From contig JAPEUQ010000022.1 of the NCBI GenBank assembly GCA_027946365.1, forward strand, positions 124,001-188,000: a DNA stretch of 64,000 nt, written 5' to 3'. Positions within the stretch are counted from its first letter, which is position 1; the number at the start of each line of letters is the position of its first letter. Positions 46,753 through 59,603 of this stretch are shown piece after piece. A program made the position numbers and the translations under genes. The notes under the pieces were generated by a model. It had not been told where the DNA came from. It saw only the letters and a list, made by a program, of their open reading frames with translations, and made no database searches. Source of the DNA: Kalmusia sp. IMI 367209. Lineage: Eukaryota; Ascomycota; Dothideomycetes; Pleosporales; Didymosphaeriaceae.

Positions 46753-49700
46753 GAGAAGAAAAGACACTCGAGTACCCGACAACTCCTTTCAAGACTGATT
46801 TCGCGCGCAACGAGGTCGGTGGTCCATCATGGCAATCACCTCTCGCTGACTACTCGAAAACTTGAGTAGATAAGGGTCTGCACCGCTCACTCCGATGTCG
46901 ACGAAATGAGATCTCTTCCAGAGGCCAACGCTCATGTTCGACCACCTCTTCAGCTCAACGCCCTCAATAGAAGAGTCACAACAGCCAACATGCTCCACGT
47001 TGAAGACCTTGGAGAAGGCTCTGCAGTTAAGACCTTAGTCGGAATGCCAAGGTCTGCGTCCCTGCTCATTCAAGCCCTCAATGTCGCGAGATTGCGGCAT
47101 TCAACCGTGAACAATTTTCCCGCAGAAGTGGCTGGACAACCTGTGTAACCTAAAGCCATGATCAATCGAAGGGAACCAATAAAATGTAGAAGCGACATCG
47201 AATCTTCGCAAAACCGGGACCGCGTCGGCAAACGAAGGCAATGTCAAAGGGGGTGGGACTGTCCAGCGCAGTACGCGTTCAAGCTAGTAGGAACAGCGAA
47301 GCCAGTTCAGGAGTGCTGAGATGAGGCTCTTTGAGAAGGAGAGAAAGACGGAGGGTGGGAGATGATGCATGCGTCTCAGATTGCGGGAGCGGGAGATGGA
47401 ATGTGCGTACTGCACCTGATTTAAATGGCGATTTGCACTTACTTGAGTGATATTATACAGACATGTATATCTTCTCGATAATCCCTGCGTTGACATTCCC
47501 ATGTGGTTCCCTCAAAGCCGCGCTCAGTGAGCGAATGACAGCGTCCGGAAAATAATTAATCCGACCGAACCTCATCTCGAACGTCAACGTAACCACACCT
47601 CCCCAGCCATCCGAGGTCCATCCGCAAGACGTCCTCTCACCATCCCCATCCACCGCTCTGCTAACCTTGCATCATAGCAGAGCATTAGATGCATACGTAA
47701 CTATACCGTGTAGCTTTCTGGGAGCCGCAGCGGCGAGTGGGCGCCCTCGAGACCGGCGTGTGATCCCGACGGCCCCGCCCGCTGCGAAGCGTTGTTGTTC
47801 GTCCACATCATGAGGACACCGTGGATACATTAGGCATATGTTGAATCATGGGTGCTACATCATGATGAGGGGCAATTGTCGTGCTTGGTGATGGAATGTG
47901 ATGGATACGTTGGGAACGGGGGCTGGAACATCTGTGTCGGAACACCTGTGCTGGAGCACGCATGTGGGATTCTAGGCTCACGCTTTATGTAGAGGCAATC
48001 ATCATGTCTCACTTGCCGCATTGTAGTCCCAGCGGACTGGAAAGATGATGACGGCACTGATGCTTTGAATGGCTGTGGCTGGCAGGATAGCCTGTCCCCT
48101 CTTTGTTGCTGTGCCAATGGGTGAGAATTGCTTAATCACATCGCACGGATACTACGCCAGTAGAGCGACGATCTCGGCCAGTGCACGGTGTAAATGAGAC
48201 AGACGATGATGAAATTCATGAACGTGGTTGCTACAGCATCAAAACCCACGATCGAGCGATCGTGAGATCTAGCCCTCTAAGATTCGAGGTCGAAACTAGT
48301 GCACCAGCGTAAAGTTTCGGCACCCGACCAGATGTCACGGAAAGCGATTGAAATGCCCACGGAAGTCGGCTAGCCCTCCCACGGATGCTGATGCCGCCGC
48401 TGTGGGGGGGGTTCCATATTGACTTGGGGGCGTGTGCCCCATCAGCAAAGAATGTACCTCGCTCGAGACACGAACCAGACTTAAAGCCTAGCCACGCGCA
48501 TTTTTCGCGCGTCCCCGTTTCGCCGTTGGAGATGCGCGTTGTCGGGCAAAGCTGTGCACGGCGTAATTGATGATCCATAAGGCTCCATCAGACCTGTGGG
48601 TCCGACCGGTCGCGGGCGGGGAGCTCGGACATTTAGGAGCTGCTACGACATGCTTCGAAACAGGTGATTATCGTGTCCTTCCCTCACGTCTTCACCAAGG
48701 ACGGTTGCCTTGTTGTAAGGAGAGAGGCATGCCACTGCATGCCACAGTGTTGGGAGTTTCCAATGAATGGCGAGGTGCCTATCGCATACGAGGTGACATT
48801 CACAATGCAGTGACTCGCAGTGACTCGCAGCGGGCGTAGCGGTGATTATCATGCAGTCAAAATGTTTGCTTGCGGCTGTGTGAGGATTAGAAGCGCATGT
48901 CGTGGCCAGGTAACGCACCCTTAGAGTAAGCGATTGGAACGCTAGGAAGGGGCACCCTCCCGTGCGAATCGCCGGTGTCATGAAACCCACTCTTGTAGGC
49001 CTCGCTACTTTCGTCGTTGCTCTTGGAGACAATTGACGTCTTGTCATACCGGCAGCAGACATTGTTGAAGGCCCCGCACGACGTTGAAAATTCTGAGCGA
49101 AAACGCAGCGAGGCAAGGACGGGCCGCATATTGGGTCCACAAGCACACGAGACATGCTTCCTCGGACTCGGCGGCGTGCACGGAGGCGGGATCGAAAATA
49201 GCAAGCTTCTGCAGTTTCGTCGCGAAGTCGCGCGTGCTTGGGCTCTTAAGACGCGCTCGCGCTCGCGACTGTGACATAATAATTCAGGCGAGACGAGCTG
49301 CAGAGCGTACGTCGGTCTGGTGGCTGGCATGAGGTGCCCTGCCGGACCCGCCGGCTGCTACGGGTTAGCCGCATCAGCCATCAAAGAACAGATTATTGAT
49401 GGCAGCGGGGGCGAATCAAGGAAGTAGGACGCAGCGGCAGCGTTGGAGGACTGCTTTTTTGGTGCCGTGTTGGAGACGCGGGAGATGCGCTAAGGCTTAC
49501 CGCCATCTCGGATTCGCAGGCGATGCGTGGCCGACACCGAATCAGCGTCGCTTGCATGTCAAATCGCAAGACACCTACCAAGATTCGCCCTCCTGCTTGC
49601 TGCATGCAGCTGAGAGACGCGTCCGGCTGGCGTGCCTTGCTCCACATCGTGATGTGCATATGTTTTGAAGATGACAGGTGTTGTAGCCGGCGGCGCAGTC

Positions 49701-52700
49701 ACCTTGGGGATTGCTTTGCTGCGCATGGCAATAGATTTCCACTCGCGTGTAAATTCACACGCCAATCCCCGCAATTGGCGAGGCTCCACTCCGCAAGGGA
49801 TACCGTCATGGTTGGATTTCCGGAACGGCACAATGCAATTCGGAGACGCCCCATGCACACGGAGTCGCCCAATCTCAGCATTGGCAATTTCGAGAAACGA
49901 GCTAGAAGGACGCGTTTGCGACTCAACATGTGAGATTGCGCTGAGGGGAGTCGCGGCCATGGAGGGCTGGTCAGCATGAAGAGCAAACGAGGTTGGTCCC
50001 ACAAGAATCATTCATTGAGGCGCTCGTCGGATGATCGTCGAGCTACAGCTCACGCGTAAGAAGCGACTGTATTACAATTGCTTGGGAGGTTGGTAGCGAG
50101 GAGGTTTCTCTTATAGTGGGTTCCATGCAGGAGCAACGCGCACAACCGGACGTGGACGGTTTGCCCGACACGAAGCATCCGTTCAGCCAGCCATGGCGAA
50201 GATGGACATGTGTAGACGCGCTTTTCGTTGAAAGTGCAGTGTCGGCGCAGAGCTTGTTCGCAGCCTATAAGCCGCCGCAGCTAAAAGGAGCAGGAGGGCT
50301 CCGATGATCGAACAGCGGCTCGTCAGCCCTCCAAAGCTGTACAAATGACGATGCTCAGGAGGCCAGGGGGACCTCGCTGAATATGCGTGTGCCGGGGGAG
50401 GGCCTGACGGCGGCACTGCCTAAAGGTAAAAGCAAGGCTTGGCGAGCTGGCAACCAAGTTGTTTCAACGCCGGAGGGGCAAGATTGGGTCGCGTGTGCGC
50501 TGTGGTGTAGGTGCATGAGTGGCTGACCGGACGTCCCCCGTCCACCATCCCCCGGCGAGCCTCGCACGCTCCAGAGCTCCAGAGCGTCGTGTCTGCTCAG
50601 CTGTCCCTCGACGTGATAGCCGCCCAAAAGGCGGAGGCAAGGCAGCGCAGTCGTTGAGCGGGTCGAAAATATTGGTACGCCGTCCCACGCTGCGACGGCG
50701 ACACACGGCGGGCTCGCTGAGGGACGCAGCCACGGCCCGGAGAGGCGCGCCCGCGGGTGGTGAGCAAGGCGACGCGTGAATATGGAACGTGTTCCTGGCG
50801 AGCTGCCAGATGCAACAAGAGAAAGAACGCCATGGTGCTCCACACGCCGCACGACACCGGAGTACTAGGAGTCGATTGGTTAGGGGCTGTCGTTGTTCCT
50901 TGCTCTTGGGCGCGGATGGAGTTTAGCTCGACGCACCCAGCAGAGCTCCCACCGCCTGATGCTGGGCGCTGCTGGCCTGTGATTCCAGCCTTGGCCCGTC
51001 TACTTCTCATCCGCCGAATTCTCACTTCACCTCCTCTCCCTATCCGCCTTTCTCACTACGGTCGGAGCATCGAGTCTTGGATCTGATGGAGTGTTGAACG
51101 TTTCACCTTCATCTTTCCATATAACTCTGCCACCTGCTCCTCGGTCCCCCCAAGCCGGCCGTACTCTCCCCCCCGAACAAGACACAAGAAGCGTACAGAG
51201 TCTTGTGCCAGCAGCCCCGTTCTCCTCCTTCTCATCCACTGTGACGTTGAGCTGCAAGATTCGTTGCACTCGCAGTCCCCCCGCCTGCTCCTCGCAGCGC
51301 TCCCGATCTCGACTCTCCGACAGCCTCGTGCCTCGACCAGCGGTGCAGACGTTGCCATCGGTCGTTGTATTGTGTTGAGTACGTTCCCTTTTTCTTAGAT
51401 ACTGTGGTGTACCATGGTCCACAGGCTTTGATAGCGGGCCGTCGAGTCCACACCCCGCGTTTCCTATACCCCCCTTTCCGGCCGGAACAGAAACCGCGAC
51501 ACGACGCCTGGGCTCCAAGGGGAGGCACAAACGACGACGAGACGAACAACCCCAACTGCAGGCGAGCGGGTGCAGAAGAGCAGAGGGAGCGATGGGGGCG
51601 TAGGCCGTGTCTGGAGGCGGGAGCGCTGCTGGACATGTCGCGTCAATGCGAGGGTTCGGCAGAGGTTGCATGGCAGGCCACGCCGGATTGCACGCACCGC
51701 CGTCGAGACCTGTCTCGCCGTTCCGCAGCATTTGCTCGACCCATTCACGACAATCCCCGGATTGCCTGCCTGCCCCCTAGGTCCCTCCTCGGCCATGTCC
51801 CCCTCTCCTCGCCGTCCGACGCCGTTCCGCCTCTTCCCTCTCCGCCGTGGTCGACCTCCCTTCGGACGACGACCGACAACTGCCCAACAAACCGTCACGG
51901 TGCATACATTGTCTTCGTTGACCTTTCGTTTGCTGGTGGCTGGCTCCTCGTTGTTGCCAGGGAGCTGTCTCACATTTCTCGCGGCTTGCAATCTCCCAGG
52001 ATCAGGAAAACGCATCCCATTCCGACAATTTCGCACATTTCATTCGCATGCGTTCCTTCCCTTGACGTGCCTGGGCCTGGACATCCCTCGTGTGGGGCGC
52101 ATCAAGACGTATGCTGACTGAGACTCCATAGTCCTGTACCGTACCGCAGTCACTGCAGCTGTACCCCACCACTATCTCGACCCGTTCACCGCAGGGCCGC
52201 TCTCAGCGTACGTTGAACGCCAAAGACAAGCCCTCCTTCACCAAGCTGACTTGTCCTTGCTTAGATTCGTGACTGCCAGATCTGGAATCCGCGCATTCCC
52301 TGCTGTCTTGGCGATCCACTAACCTCTTCAACGGCGGACTCGTTAACTCGTGCTCTGCCCCATCCCAGCTCTCCCTTTGCGGTGCTCGCCCTTCACGACA
52401 TTCGAAGCTGCCGTCCATTCCAGTTCTGTTCCTGGATGCAATTTAGCAAGGGCCTCGATTTCTCCGATTTCTCCTGTGTTCATCTTCGCGGTTTTTCCGG
52501 TGCCAGTCTTTCACTCTTTCACATAATTATCTAATTCTCAAGGTATGACTTGCACAACCCGGCTGGTTGGCCACTGCAATGTGCTAACTGTATGCCATTG
52601 TAGCCTCTGTTATAACGATTCCCCACCTCTCAACTCTGGGGGGATCCTTAAACACCATCCAACTAATTACAGTCTTTTCAACTTGCCTCTGAGGCTGCCA

Positions 52701-52820
52701 CTCTCTAATATAGCTCTCGGACCATCGCTCACTCACCCCCGAGTTTAATCCTCACCAAAACATATAGTCTATCCAGGAGACCTGACGTCCATTCGTTCGA
52801 GATACAAACAACCCACAGCC
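46753..52820. other. About 6 kb without a convincing gene, partly cyclin leader
   Basis: The stretch after the multicopper oxidase has many short GC-rich frames on both strands, none with a domain or reliable splice pattern. From about 51,000 the sequence becomes strongly pyrimidine-rich on the plus strand and continues so to the cyclin ATG. That suggests a long 5' UTR with a short upstream frame at 52545-52748. A lineage-specific gene or non-coding RNA in 47-51 kb cannot be excluded from sequence alone. Confidence 0.4.
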
Positions 52821-54085
52821 ATGCCATACCAACAACCCCAGTCCCGCTATGGGCACTGCAACTCATACTTCGTCGAGACGCACGATGATGGTCTCTACGC
52901 TGTCCGAGCAGAAGAGAGGGAGCGTAATCGCGCCATCGCACGTATGCAACAGCGAGCCCTCGCCGATGAGCTGTCAAGAATGACTGCGGAGGAATACCAA
53001 GAGGACATCATGGATCACATGGAGTACATGGAGGTTGGTGCTTCGGAGCCTGTATGCCTGACTGTTGCTGACCCGAACAGTCACAAACTTTGCCTGACGT
53101 CAACTCGATCGACATTCAGACTGAGATCCAGTGGTTCATGCGCCCATATCTTCTTGACTTCCTCGTCGAGGCTCACGCTGCCTTCCAGTTGCTCCCCGAG
53201 ACCCTCTTCCTCGCCGTGAATCTTCTCGACCGTTACTGCTCTCGCCGTGTTGTCTACAAGCGTCACTATCAACTCGTCGGATGTGCTGCCTTGCTGATCG
53301 CCGCTAAGTATGGTGACAAGAAGGATCGAGTGCCCACTGTGCGGGAGCTCAAGTCAATGTGCTGTTCGCTGTACGACGATGAAATGTTCACTCAGATGGA
53401 GTGGCATGTACTACAAACCTTGAACTGGATCATTGGACACCCTACGGTTGACGCCTTCCTCCAGGTTGCTCTCTCAGAAGGGCCTTTCGATCCCGAGGTG
53501 GAGCACATGTCCTTGTACATTGCTGAGATTGCCCTGTTCCATAAGGAATTCGTCTCATCGAGACCATCCGTCCTTGCTAGGTCTTCGCTCGCTCTTGCCC
53601 GCTGCATTCTCTCACGAAACGAGCACAAGGTGTCCGACTGGGCTGCCACATACGACCCGCAAACTGTCATGAGTCTGTCTAACCACTTGTACCAGACATC
53701 TCAAGTTCTTTCTCGCAAGTACTCCTCGATGCATCTCTCGAATGTCTCAACCATTGTGGAAGAGTTCCTTCAGCGCCAGGCACAGATTGCTCGACGGGCT
53801 GCAGCCCCGCCGACACCTCCAGCCAGTGTTGGAGACTCAGTTCCCATGACGGATGTCTACGGACCCCAGACACCCCAGAAGACCCATTACTCGGCTGCTG
53901 TCGTGCAACATGGATGTCTCACCCCACCAATTACTCCTGAGAATGAGCAGTTCGGACATGGCAACGTGGTCAAGTCACACCCCATGACATCCGCCTTTCC
54001 TACCACTCCGACTGGCGACCATCCGACCAGCATGCCACAGCCTCAGTACTACCACGACACCTACATGCAGCCCCAACAATACTGA
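52821..54085 (+). CDS. G1/S-type cyclin (Cln/Puc1 group)
   Basis: Two exons, 52821-53033 and 53081-54085, giving 405 aa. The cyclin box runs from about residue 80 to 200: IQWFMRPYLLDFLVEAHAAF, LLDRYCSRRVVYKRHYQLVGCAALLIAAKYGD, then a second fold from about 200 to 290. The MRxxLVDWL-type signature reads MRPYLLDFL. The N-terminal 70 residues are Gln/Arg/Glu-rich. The C-terminal 100 residues have many Ser/Thr-Pro sites (TPPASV, TPQKTH, TPPITPENE), which can act as CDK targets or phosphodegrons. It activates a Cdc28/Cdk1-type kinase at Start. The phase-0 intron (GTTGGT donor) restores the conserved SQTLPDVNSIDIQTEIQWF. Confidence 0.92.
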
Positions 54086-55275
54086 TGTACTCCCTTATTG
54101 TTTGCTGCAGTGCGTCGCTGTCAAGATCTCACCACGGTACGGCCACTCAACCACGGCCCACCTGGTCCATCCTTCCCAGTTGTATCAAAACTCGTCTATG
54201 TGAGCGTCATAGCATGGTCTATTTCTCCGCATTGCTAGCGTTTGTGTTTTCATCTCCTGCAATCAATCTCGATACTCTACATTGTTTATTAGCGATTTCC
54301 TATGTTCAATTTGCGACCCTCGAAAAAAAATTTATTTCACGGTCGTACTTGTGGTGGAGAGCAAAAAAATGGTCAATTTGGTGTACATGCGCACCCCAGG
54401 CACGATCCCATGCGCAACCCTTGTGGCATATAGTGGACACGTAATCTGGGTCGCTGGGCTCGCGCTGTGGATGAAGGGGAAGCACAGGCTGAAATTGATT
54501 ACAGAGTGGTCTGGTTTCTCGAGGCAGCAACTGCACAATCAGGTTCACTCGTCCAACCATTGTTTCTTCGCGGAGAAGAGATACCCTCTTCGTTTTCTCA
54601 CACGATTCATTTTTCCTTTTATTTCCTCTCTTCGCTCCGGCATGGGAGTGAAGGCAAGGTCTTTACGGATGGATATGGCATCCCTGGCGATAGCGAGCCG
54701 GGTTCAGGGACATGGGCATAAAGCTTAGGTAGATAGGCTCATCAGATTGTCTTGGACAGCGCGTCGGAGCAAAAACACACGAACGAGCATTAGTTATAGA
54801 ACCCCAAAACAGGAATATAATATCAAAGTCTGGGTTTCCAACATCAGCTCCTACATCTGCATTGGTTTGTTCTCATTTCGGCGTTGGCGCGCGCTGCATG
54901 ACGGTGTCCACGCTGCTCTGCTATGCGTTTCAGACTGACGCAGGCTGCTGATATGCGTGGTGTTTCATAGGCCCAGAGCGCCGCACGCTTCCTGTGGACG
55001 CATCATGGCGAGTAGGCAAACATGGAGGGCCCTACCGACTCACACAGAGAGCGCACCAGGGTTCTCAGTCTTAACATGCTACGTCTCACCGCCGGTCATG
55101 CTGAGCGCCGCTCATAAAGATCAAGAGTCTACTCTAGCTCCCGTGTACACCCATCTTGCTCACCACAACCCAAGCGTAGACGCTGACCATGGCTCCAGTG
55201 AGTAACTAACACCCAATCAATGCATGCATCCACAGCAGGGCTGCGGGGAAAGCTGAAGGAAGACTGTAGCCGTCG
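54086..55275. other. 3' flank of cyclin gene and promoter of small membrane protein
   Basis: 1.2 kb without a supported gene. Open frames at 54282-54728 on both strands have no domain. It probably holds the cyclin 3' UTR followed by the promoter of the 157-aa membrane protein. Confidence 0.5.
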
Positions 55276-55749
55276 ATGAAACTATTCCCTTCTCATTCGA
55301 AGACGAACACTGCGGGCTACATGCCACTGAGCCCCTACACCGACGACGACCCTGCACTCTCGAACAACGTGCTTTGTCCTCGCTATGCCGAGTCGGACGT
55401 CTCTTCCACGCCGACGTCGCCCGTGTCAATCGAGTCCTTCGACATCCTAGATTCCATCGCCTGGCGGCGCGGATACACCAGCTATGACACGACGGAAGGC
55501 AGACGCCGGGCCTACGACGCGCTGAAGAAGCGGTGGAGAAGGAACAGAGCACAGATCATCGCCGTGCTGCTCCTATTCACCTTGGTCGTCGTGGGCTGCG
55601 CCGTTGGAGGCTACTTCGCCGCCACGCATGAGCGCACTCGGATACGGAATGCATGCCTCTCACGGGAAGGGGGCTCGCGGTGTGACTCGCAGGCATGGGC
55701 GAAGTGCGTAGCCGTGAACGGCGCAGGGTACTGCTCGGGCGTCATGTGA
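55276..55749 (+). CDS. Small single-pass membrane protein, unknown
   Basis: Single exon, 157 aa. A Ser/Thr/Pro-containing N-terminal half is followed by a strongly basic patch (RRRAYDALKKRWRRNRAQ) and a clean transmembrane helix (IIAVLLLFTLVVVGCAVGGYFAA). A short C-terminal tail has four cysteines in a C-x(8)-C-x(7)-C-x(9)-C-like spacing. The basic patch just before the helix predicts N-in, C-out. No family recognised; the paired cysteines suggest a small folded luminal or extracellular tail. The ATG at 55276 is the first in frame. I am fairly sure it is a gene because the helix, the flanking charges and the Cys tail are coherent. Confidence 0.6.
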   Translation: MKLFPSHSKTNTAGYMPLSPYTDDDPALSNNVLCPRYAESDVSSTPTSPVSIESFDILDSIAWRRGYTSYDTTEGRRRAYDALKKRWRRNRAQIIAVLLLFTLVVVGCAVGGYFAATHERTRIRNACLSREGGSRCDSQAWAKCVAVNGAGYCSGVM

Positions 55750-57507
55750 GCAAACATGCTCTCAAAGCTCTGGAGTGCAAGCTTTTGCATTGCACCCTTA
55801 GTCGTTTACGCGATTCCAGTGCGAAGGACGGAGGACGGGCCTCCCCGCGGAATTCACAACAATCCTGAGCGTGACAAGCGATATTTGGGCCAGTTGGGGG
55901 GGAAGCGCGTCTTCAGTTTGCTCAGGGGATGGAACGGGCATTTCCCGAGGGACGAAATGGGACGGTAACCGTGGCATGGTGAGGTGATTATAGCTCTTCC
56001 CATCCCTTATCGGGGTGCACGGGTCCCCCGTTACTGCTAGGGTGCGAATGTATCGAAAAAGGGGGCGGGCGAGGTGTTCGCGTTTTGCTGCTTTAGATCA
56101 GCAAGTAGGAAGGAATCGGGCCCGTCGCGAGATTGGTCGTAGGATGGGGTCGGATGCGTACGCGTTGGATGCGCTGGCTACGATGTATGCTAGGGGACCT
56201 AGTTTTCGATGGGCAGGGGAAGCTTGGTGGACTTAGTGAGTCATGTTTACCTCTGTGCTGGATGTGTGTCAGTCGTAGTGTGATGGATGCGTAAAGAGTG
56301 AACGATATTCTTCTTTGAAAAATGGAGGCGCGCACATGAATACTTTGTGAGTCTCATCCGACGCCTCGGGTTTACACTTGCACGTGACCACTATCGAGAA
56401 ACAGCTTGGTTACAGCCACTGTATTGGCTTCTTTCCTTCAGCGTCAACTCCTCGATTCCCATGCACGAGTTGTATATCTGTATTCGCGTAGTGTGTACTG
56501 TTTGTTGCTCGTCTCGTTTTCCACTTCGTCCCATTCGTTATGTCGACAACCACCAACGTATTCTCACAAATGCGACGGTAGTATCGTTTAGCATTTTTGT
56601 TTCGTCAATGTACGGCCGTAGTAGGGCATCGTATCGAATCAACATATATTTGTTCGCGAGTTCACCTTTTTCTTGATGAGGCAGGACGTTGGCTGCCCCG
56701 CATTTCATCCCCGCAATGTTCACCCGGATTCGCACATTCGGGCGCCGAGAGGTGTGGACGCTTCCCGGTCGTGGGTTGCATTTCGTTCGGCTACTTGTGG
56801 ATTTATATTAATGTTTCTTCGCTCTCCCTGCCTGACCTTTCGGGCAGTGCTGTCGATTTTGATAAGCCTCACAATCGCACTCACCGAAGGTACACAGCGA
56901 GGAAGAATCACGAAAGATCGCAGAATAACATTTGAACGGCCTTCTCAAATGATGAGATACGCAAAGTCTGATTAAGTAGGTGTAGCTGAGGCAACATCGT
57001 TTTCACAGAGTCTAGAAGACGGAAACACAACACACCGATTTGCTCGACTAATCTGAAGCTAAACACTTGAGGCTCGGATGTTACATTCTACCTTGGCTCT
57101 CTAGGTCCAGAATTGTCCCTATTCCCCTCCTCGCGGACAATTAGCAACCCTTGCTCGATGGTTTGACTGGTTAATCTGCTCCGGTGGCAGCCCAGGAACG
57201 GGCGTTTATGCAGGTTGAAAGATCCATACACTACAAAACGTACGTCACATGGTGGTGGCAGAGAAGTTTTCAATGGAGCAGCCTACCATCGTACAGTCTA
57301 CCTCTGCAGACCCTGAGGCCCCAAATAGGCAGTTCTGGTTCTCTTCCGGCCGATTTAGGTAAACATGCGAGCGCTTATGTCTGAATAGGCTGCGCTGCAT
57401 AGCTAATAGATCCGTTGCTGCTTAACTAATAGATCCGGTGAGATATAAAGAGCACAGCGCAATACTTCAATAGTTCAGTTTCGAGCATCAGAGTTGTTCG
57501 GTTCACT
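55750..57507. other. Intergenic, 1.8 kb
   Basis: Apart from the possible short frame at 55756-55968, I see no gene. A GATATAAAGAG TATA-like element at about 57440 lies some 65 bp before the GH71 ATG and is a plausible core promoter. Confidence 0.5.
55756..55968 (+). CDS. Possible small secreted peptide (70 aa)
   Basis: An ATG frame that begins 7 bp after the stop of the 157-aa membrane protein. It starts MLSKLWSASFCIAPLVVYAIPVRR, which resembles a signal peptide, then has a basic hydrophilic tail without cysteines. It may be an unrelated small gene, or only the 3' UTR of the preceding gene. No intron and no homologue recognised. Confidence 0.2.
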   Translation: MLSKLWSASFCIAPLVVYAIPVRRTEDGPPRGIHNNPERDKRYLGQLGGKRVFSLLRGWNGHFPRDEMGR

Positions 57508-59603
57508 ATGGCTCTTTCCACGCTTCTAGCGCGCATAGCGCTATTATGCTCCGTGCTTTTGGGTGTTCTCGCACAGAGCGACCGACTCGTCTTTTGTCAC
57601 TTCATGGTACGTGGATCGAGTCCCTATCGTATCTCCATCAGAGACTGACATCTTAGTCTAGATCGGCATCGTAAGCGACCGCCACAGCGCCGCCGACTAC
57701 GACGACGATATGCGCCGCGCCAAATCCCTAGGCATAGACGCCTTCGCCCTCAACATCGGAGTCGATCCCTACACCGACGATCAACTCAACTACGCTTACG
57801 ATAGCGCTGCTAACAATGTAAGCAATGGCCTACCTACAGAGTAGATGTATTCCTTTTGCAAAAGAATAACATCCACTTGTTGACTTAAACTAACTTGTAC
57901 GTGTACTTTAGGGCATGAAAGTCTTCATCTCATTCGACTTCAACTGGTACCATGATACTTCCGATGCTGCCGCCGTCGGTCAGAAGATTGCCCAGTATGG
58001 GAGCAGGCCGGCACAGTTGATCGTAGATGGAAAGATCTTCGCGAGCAGCTTTGCAGGCGATCAAGTAAGTCTACATGCATTCATGGTTGTAGGTCACTTT
58101 ACTGACTTGCGAAGTTGAATATTCCTGCTATGAGGAGTGCAGCTGGTAAAGCGGTCTTTTGGGCGCCGAATATTCACCCAGAGTATGGGACTAGCTTTGC
58201 TAACGTGGATGGAGCGCTTAATTGGATGGCTTGGGATAATGACGGCAACAATAAAGCGCCGAAGCCAGGTGCCAATGTCACTGTAGCACAAGGCGACAGT
58301 CGATATGTACAGGCCCTAGCAGGCAAGCCGTACATTGCGCGTATGTCTTAAAGGGGTCTCAAATGTTTATTGCTAACCATGTCTTAGCGGTGTCTCCATG
58401 GTTCTTCACTCATTTCGGCAACGAAGTCTCATATTCTAAGAACTGGGTTTTCCCTGGTGACCTTCTCTGGTACAACCGCTGGAACGAGATCCTCGCTCTC
58501 AAGCCTCGATTCATCGAAATAATTACTTGGAACGACTAGTAAGTTTATCCACGCCTACTTTTTAAGCATACTCACCACAATTTTCCACCCAGCGGCGAAT
58601 CGCACTACATCGGCCCCCTCAAATCTCGCCATTACGACGATGGCAACTCTAAATGGACGAACGACATGTACACTCCCCCCACCCAACACTATGAACAAGA
58701 CCAAGATCACTGACCGCCCTAGGCCTCACGCCGGCTGGCTCGATATGTCCAAGCCCTTCATCTCTGCCTTCAAAGCGGGCGCCACCTCCGTGACCCCCCT
58801 ACATAACCCAAGACGAACTCATCTACTGGTACCGCCCTACGCAGCGCAGCCTGAACTGCGACGCCACCGACACCACCATGGCCGACGCCAACAACGCCTC
58901 GGGCAACTACTTCAAGGGGCGACCCAACGGGTGGGAAACAATGAGCGACTCCATCTTCGTGGTATCTCTCCTCCAAACCGCCGGCCAGGTCTCCGTCTCC
59001 TCAGGCAGCAATTCCCAAGTTTTCAACGCGCCCGCCGGTGCCGCGGCCTGGACTCTACCCATGGGCGTAGGGCAGCAGAAGTTTGCGCTGCAGCGCAATG
59101 GGGCTACCGTCATGAGCGCCACGAGCCTGAAGGACGTGAGCAACGTGTGTCCCTGCGGCCTGTACAACTTCAACGCATACGTCGGCACACTGACCTGCGC
59201 CGGAGGCGGCGAGGCTGACCCCCTCGACGCGGATGGTATCTACTCCCTCACCATCAGCCTCAAAGTGACCACCTGCCAGGCGAAGCCTACGCTGGGTACG
59301 CCGCCGCCGGGTAGCTGCAATGGCGGCGCGGTGCCGACTTCGTCCCAGGCGCCATCGTCGACGCTCGGGACGCTGACCAGGACCACGGCGACTTCGAGCG
59401 TCGGCGTCACGACGAGTGCCCCCGTGACGACGTCTTTTAAGACGACGGCTGTGCCGACTACGACGAAGGCGTGTGGAAGGACTATTACTACGAGCAGCCA
59501 GATTTTTCCGACCAATTGTCTTCAACCGGGAGATGTGTGGCAGGGCCCGCCGGGTCAAACTACGCCGGATAGGTGTGATGGAGGGGCGCCGTGCACGCCA
59601 TAA
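57508..59603 (+). pseudogene. GH71 alpha-1,3-glucanase, one-base frameshift
   Basis: Seven exons: 57508-57606, 57662-57817, 57912-58064, 58115-58340, 58388-58538, 58593-58667 and 58723-59603. The first encodes a signal peptide (ALLCSVLLGVLAQ). The body is glycoside hydrolase family 71 (mutanase): VFCHFM-IGIVSDR, AKSLGIDAFALNIG, KVFISFDFNWY, FWAPNIHPEYGTSF, PVSPWFFTHFG, and RFIEIITWNDYGESHYIG. A Ser/Thr-rich linker and a Cys-containing C-terminal module follow. It cleaves alpha-1,3-glucan of fungal walls. Exon 7 has six C at 58794-58799, where the conserved reading needs five; the frame shifts there (before TAC ATA ACC). The downstream part is fully open in the other frame to 59603, so the break is recent or a sequencing error. 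Without the shift the length would be about 579 aa. Confidence 0.75.

Noticed and set aside
48700..51740. Many 100-230-codon frames on both strands in the cyclin upstream region.
   Set aside because: GC-rich sequence with low stop density; frames overlap each other on both strands and show no domain or splice structure.
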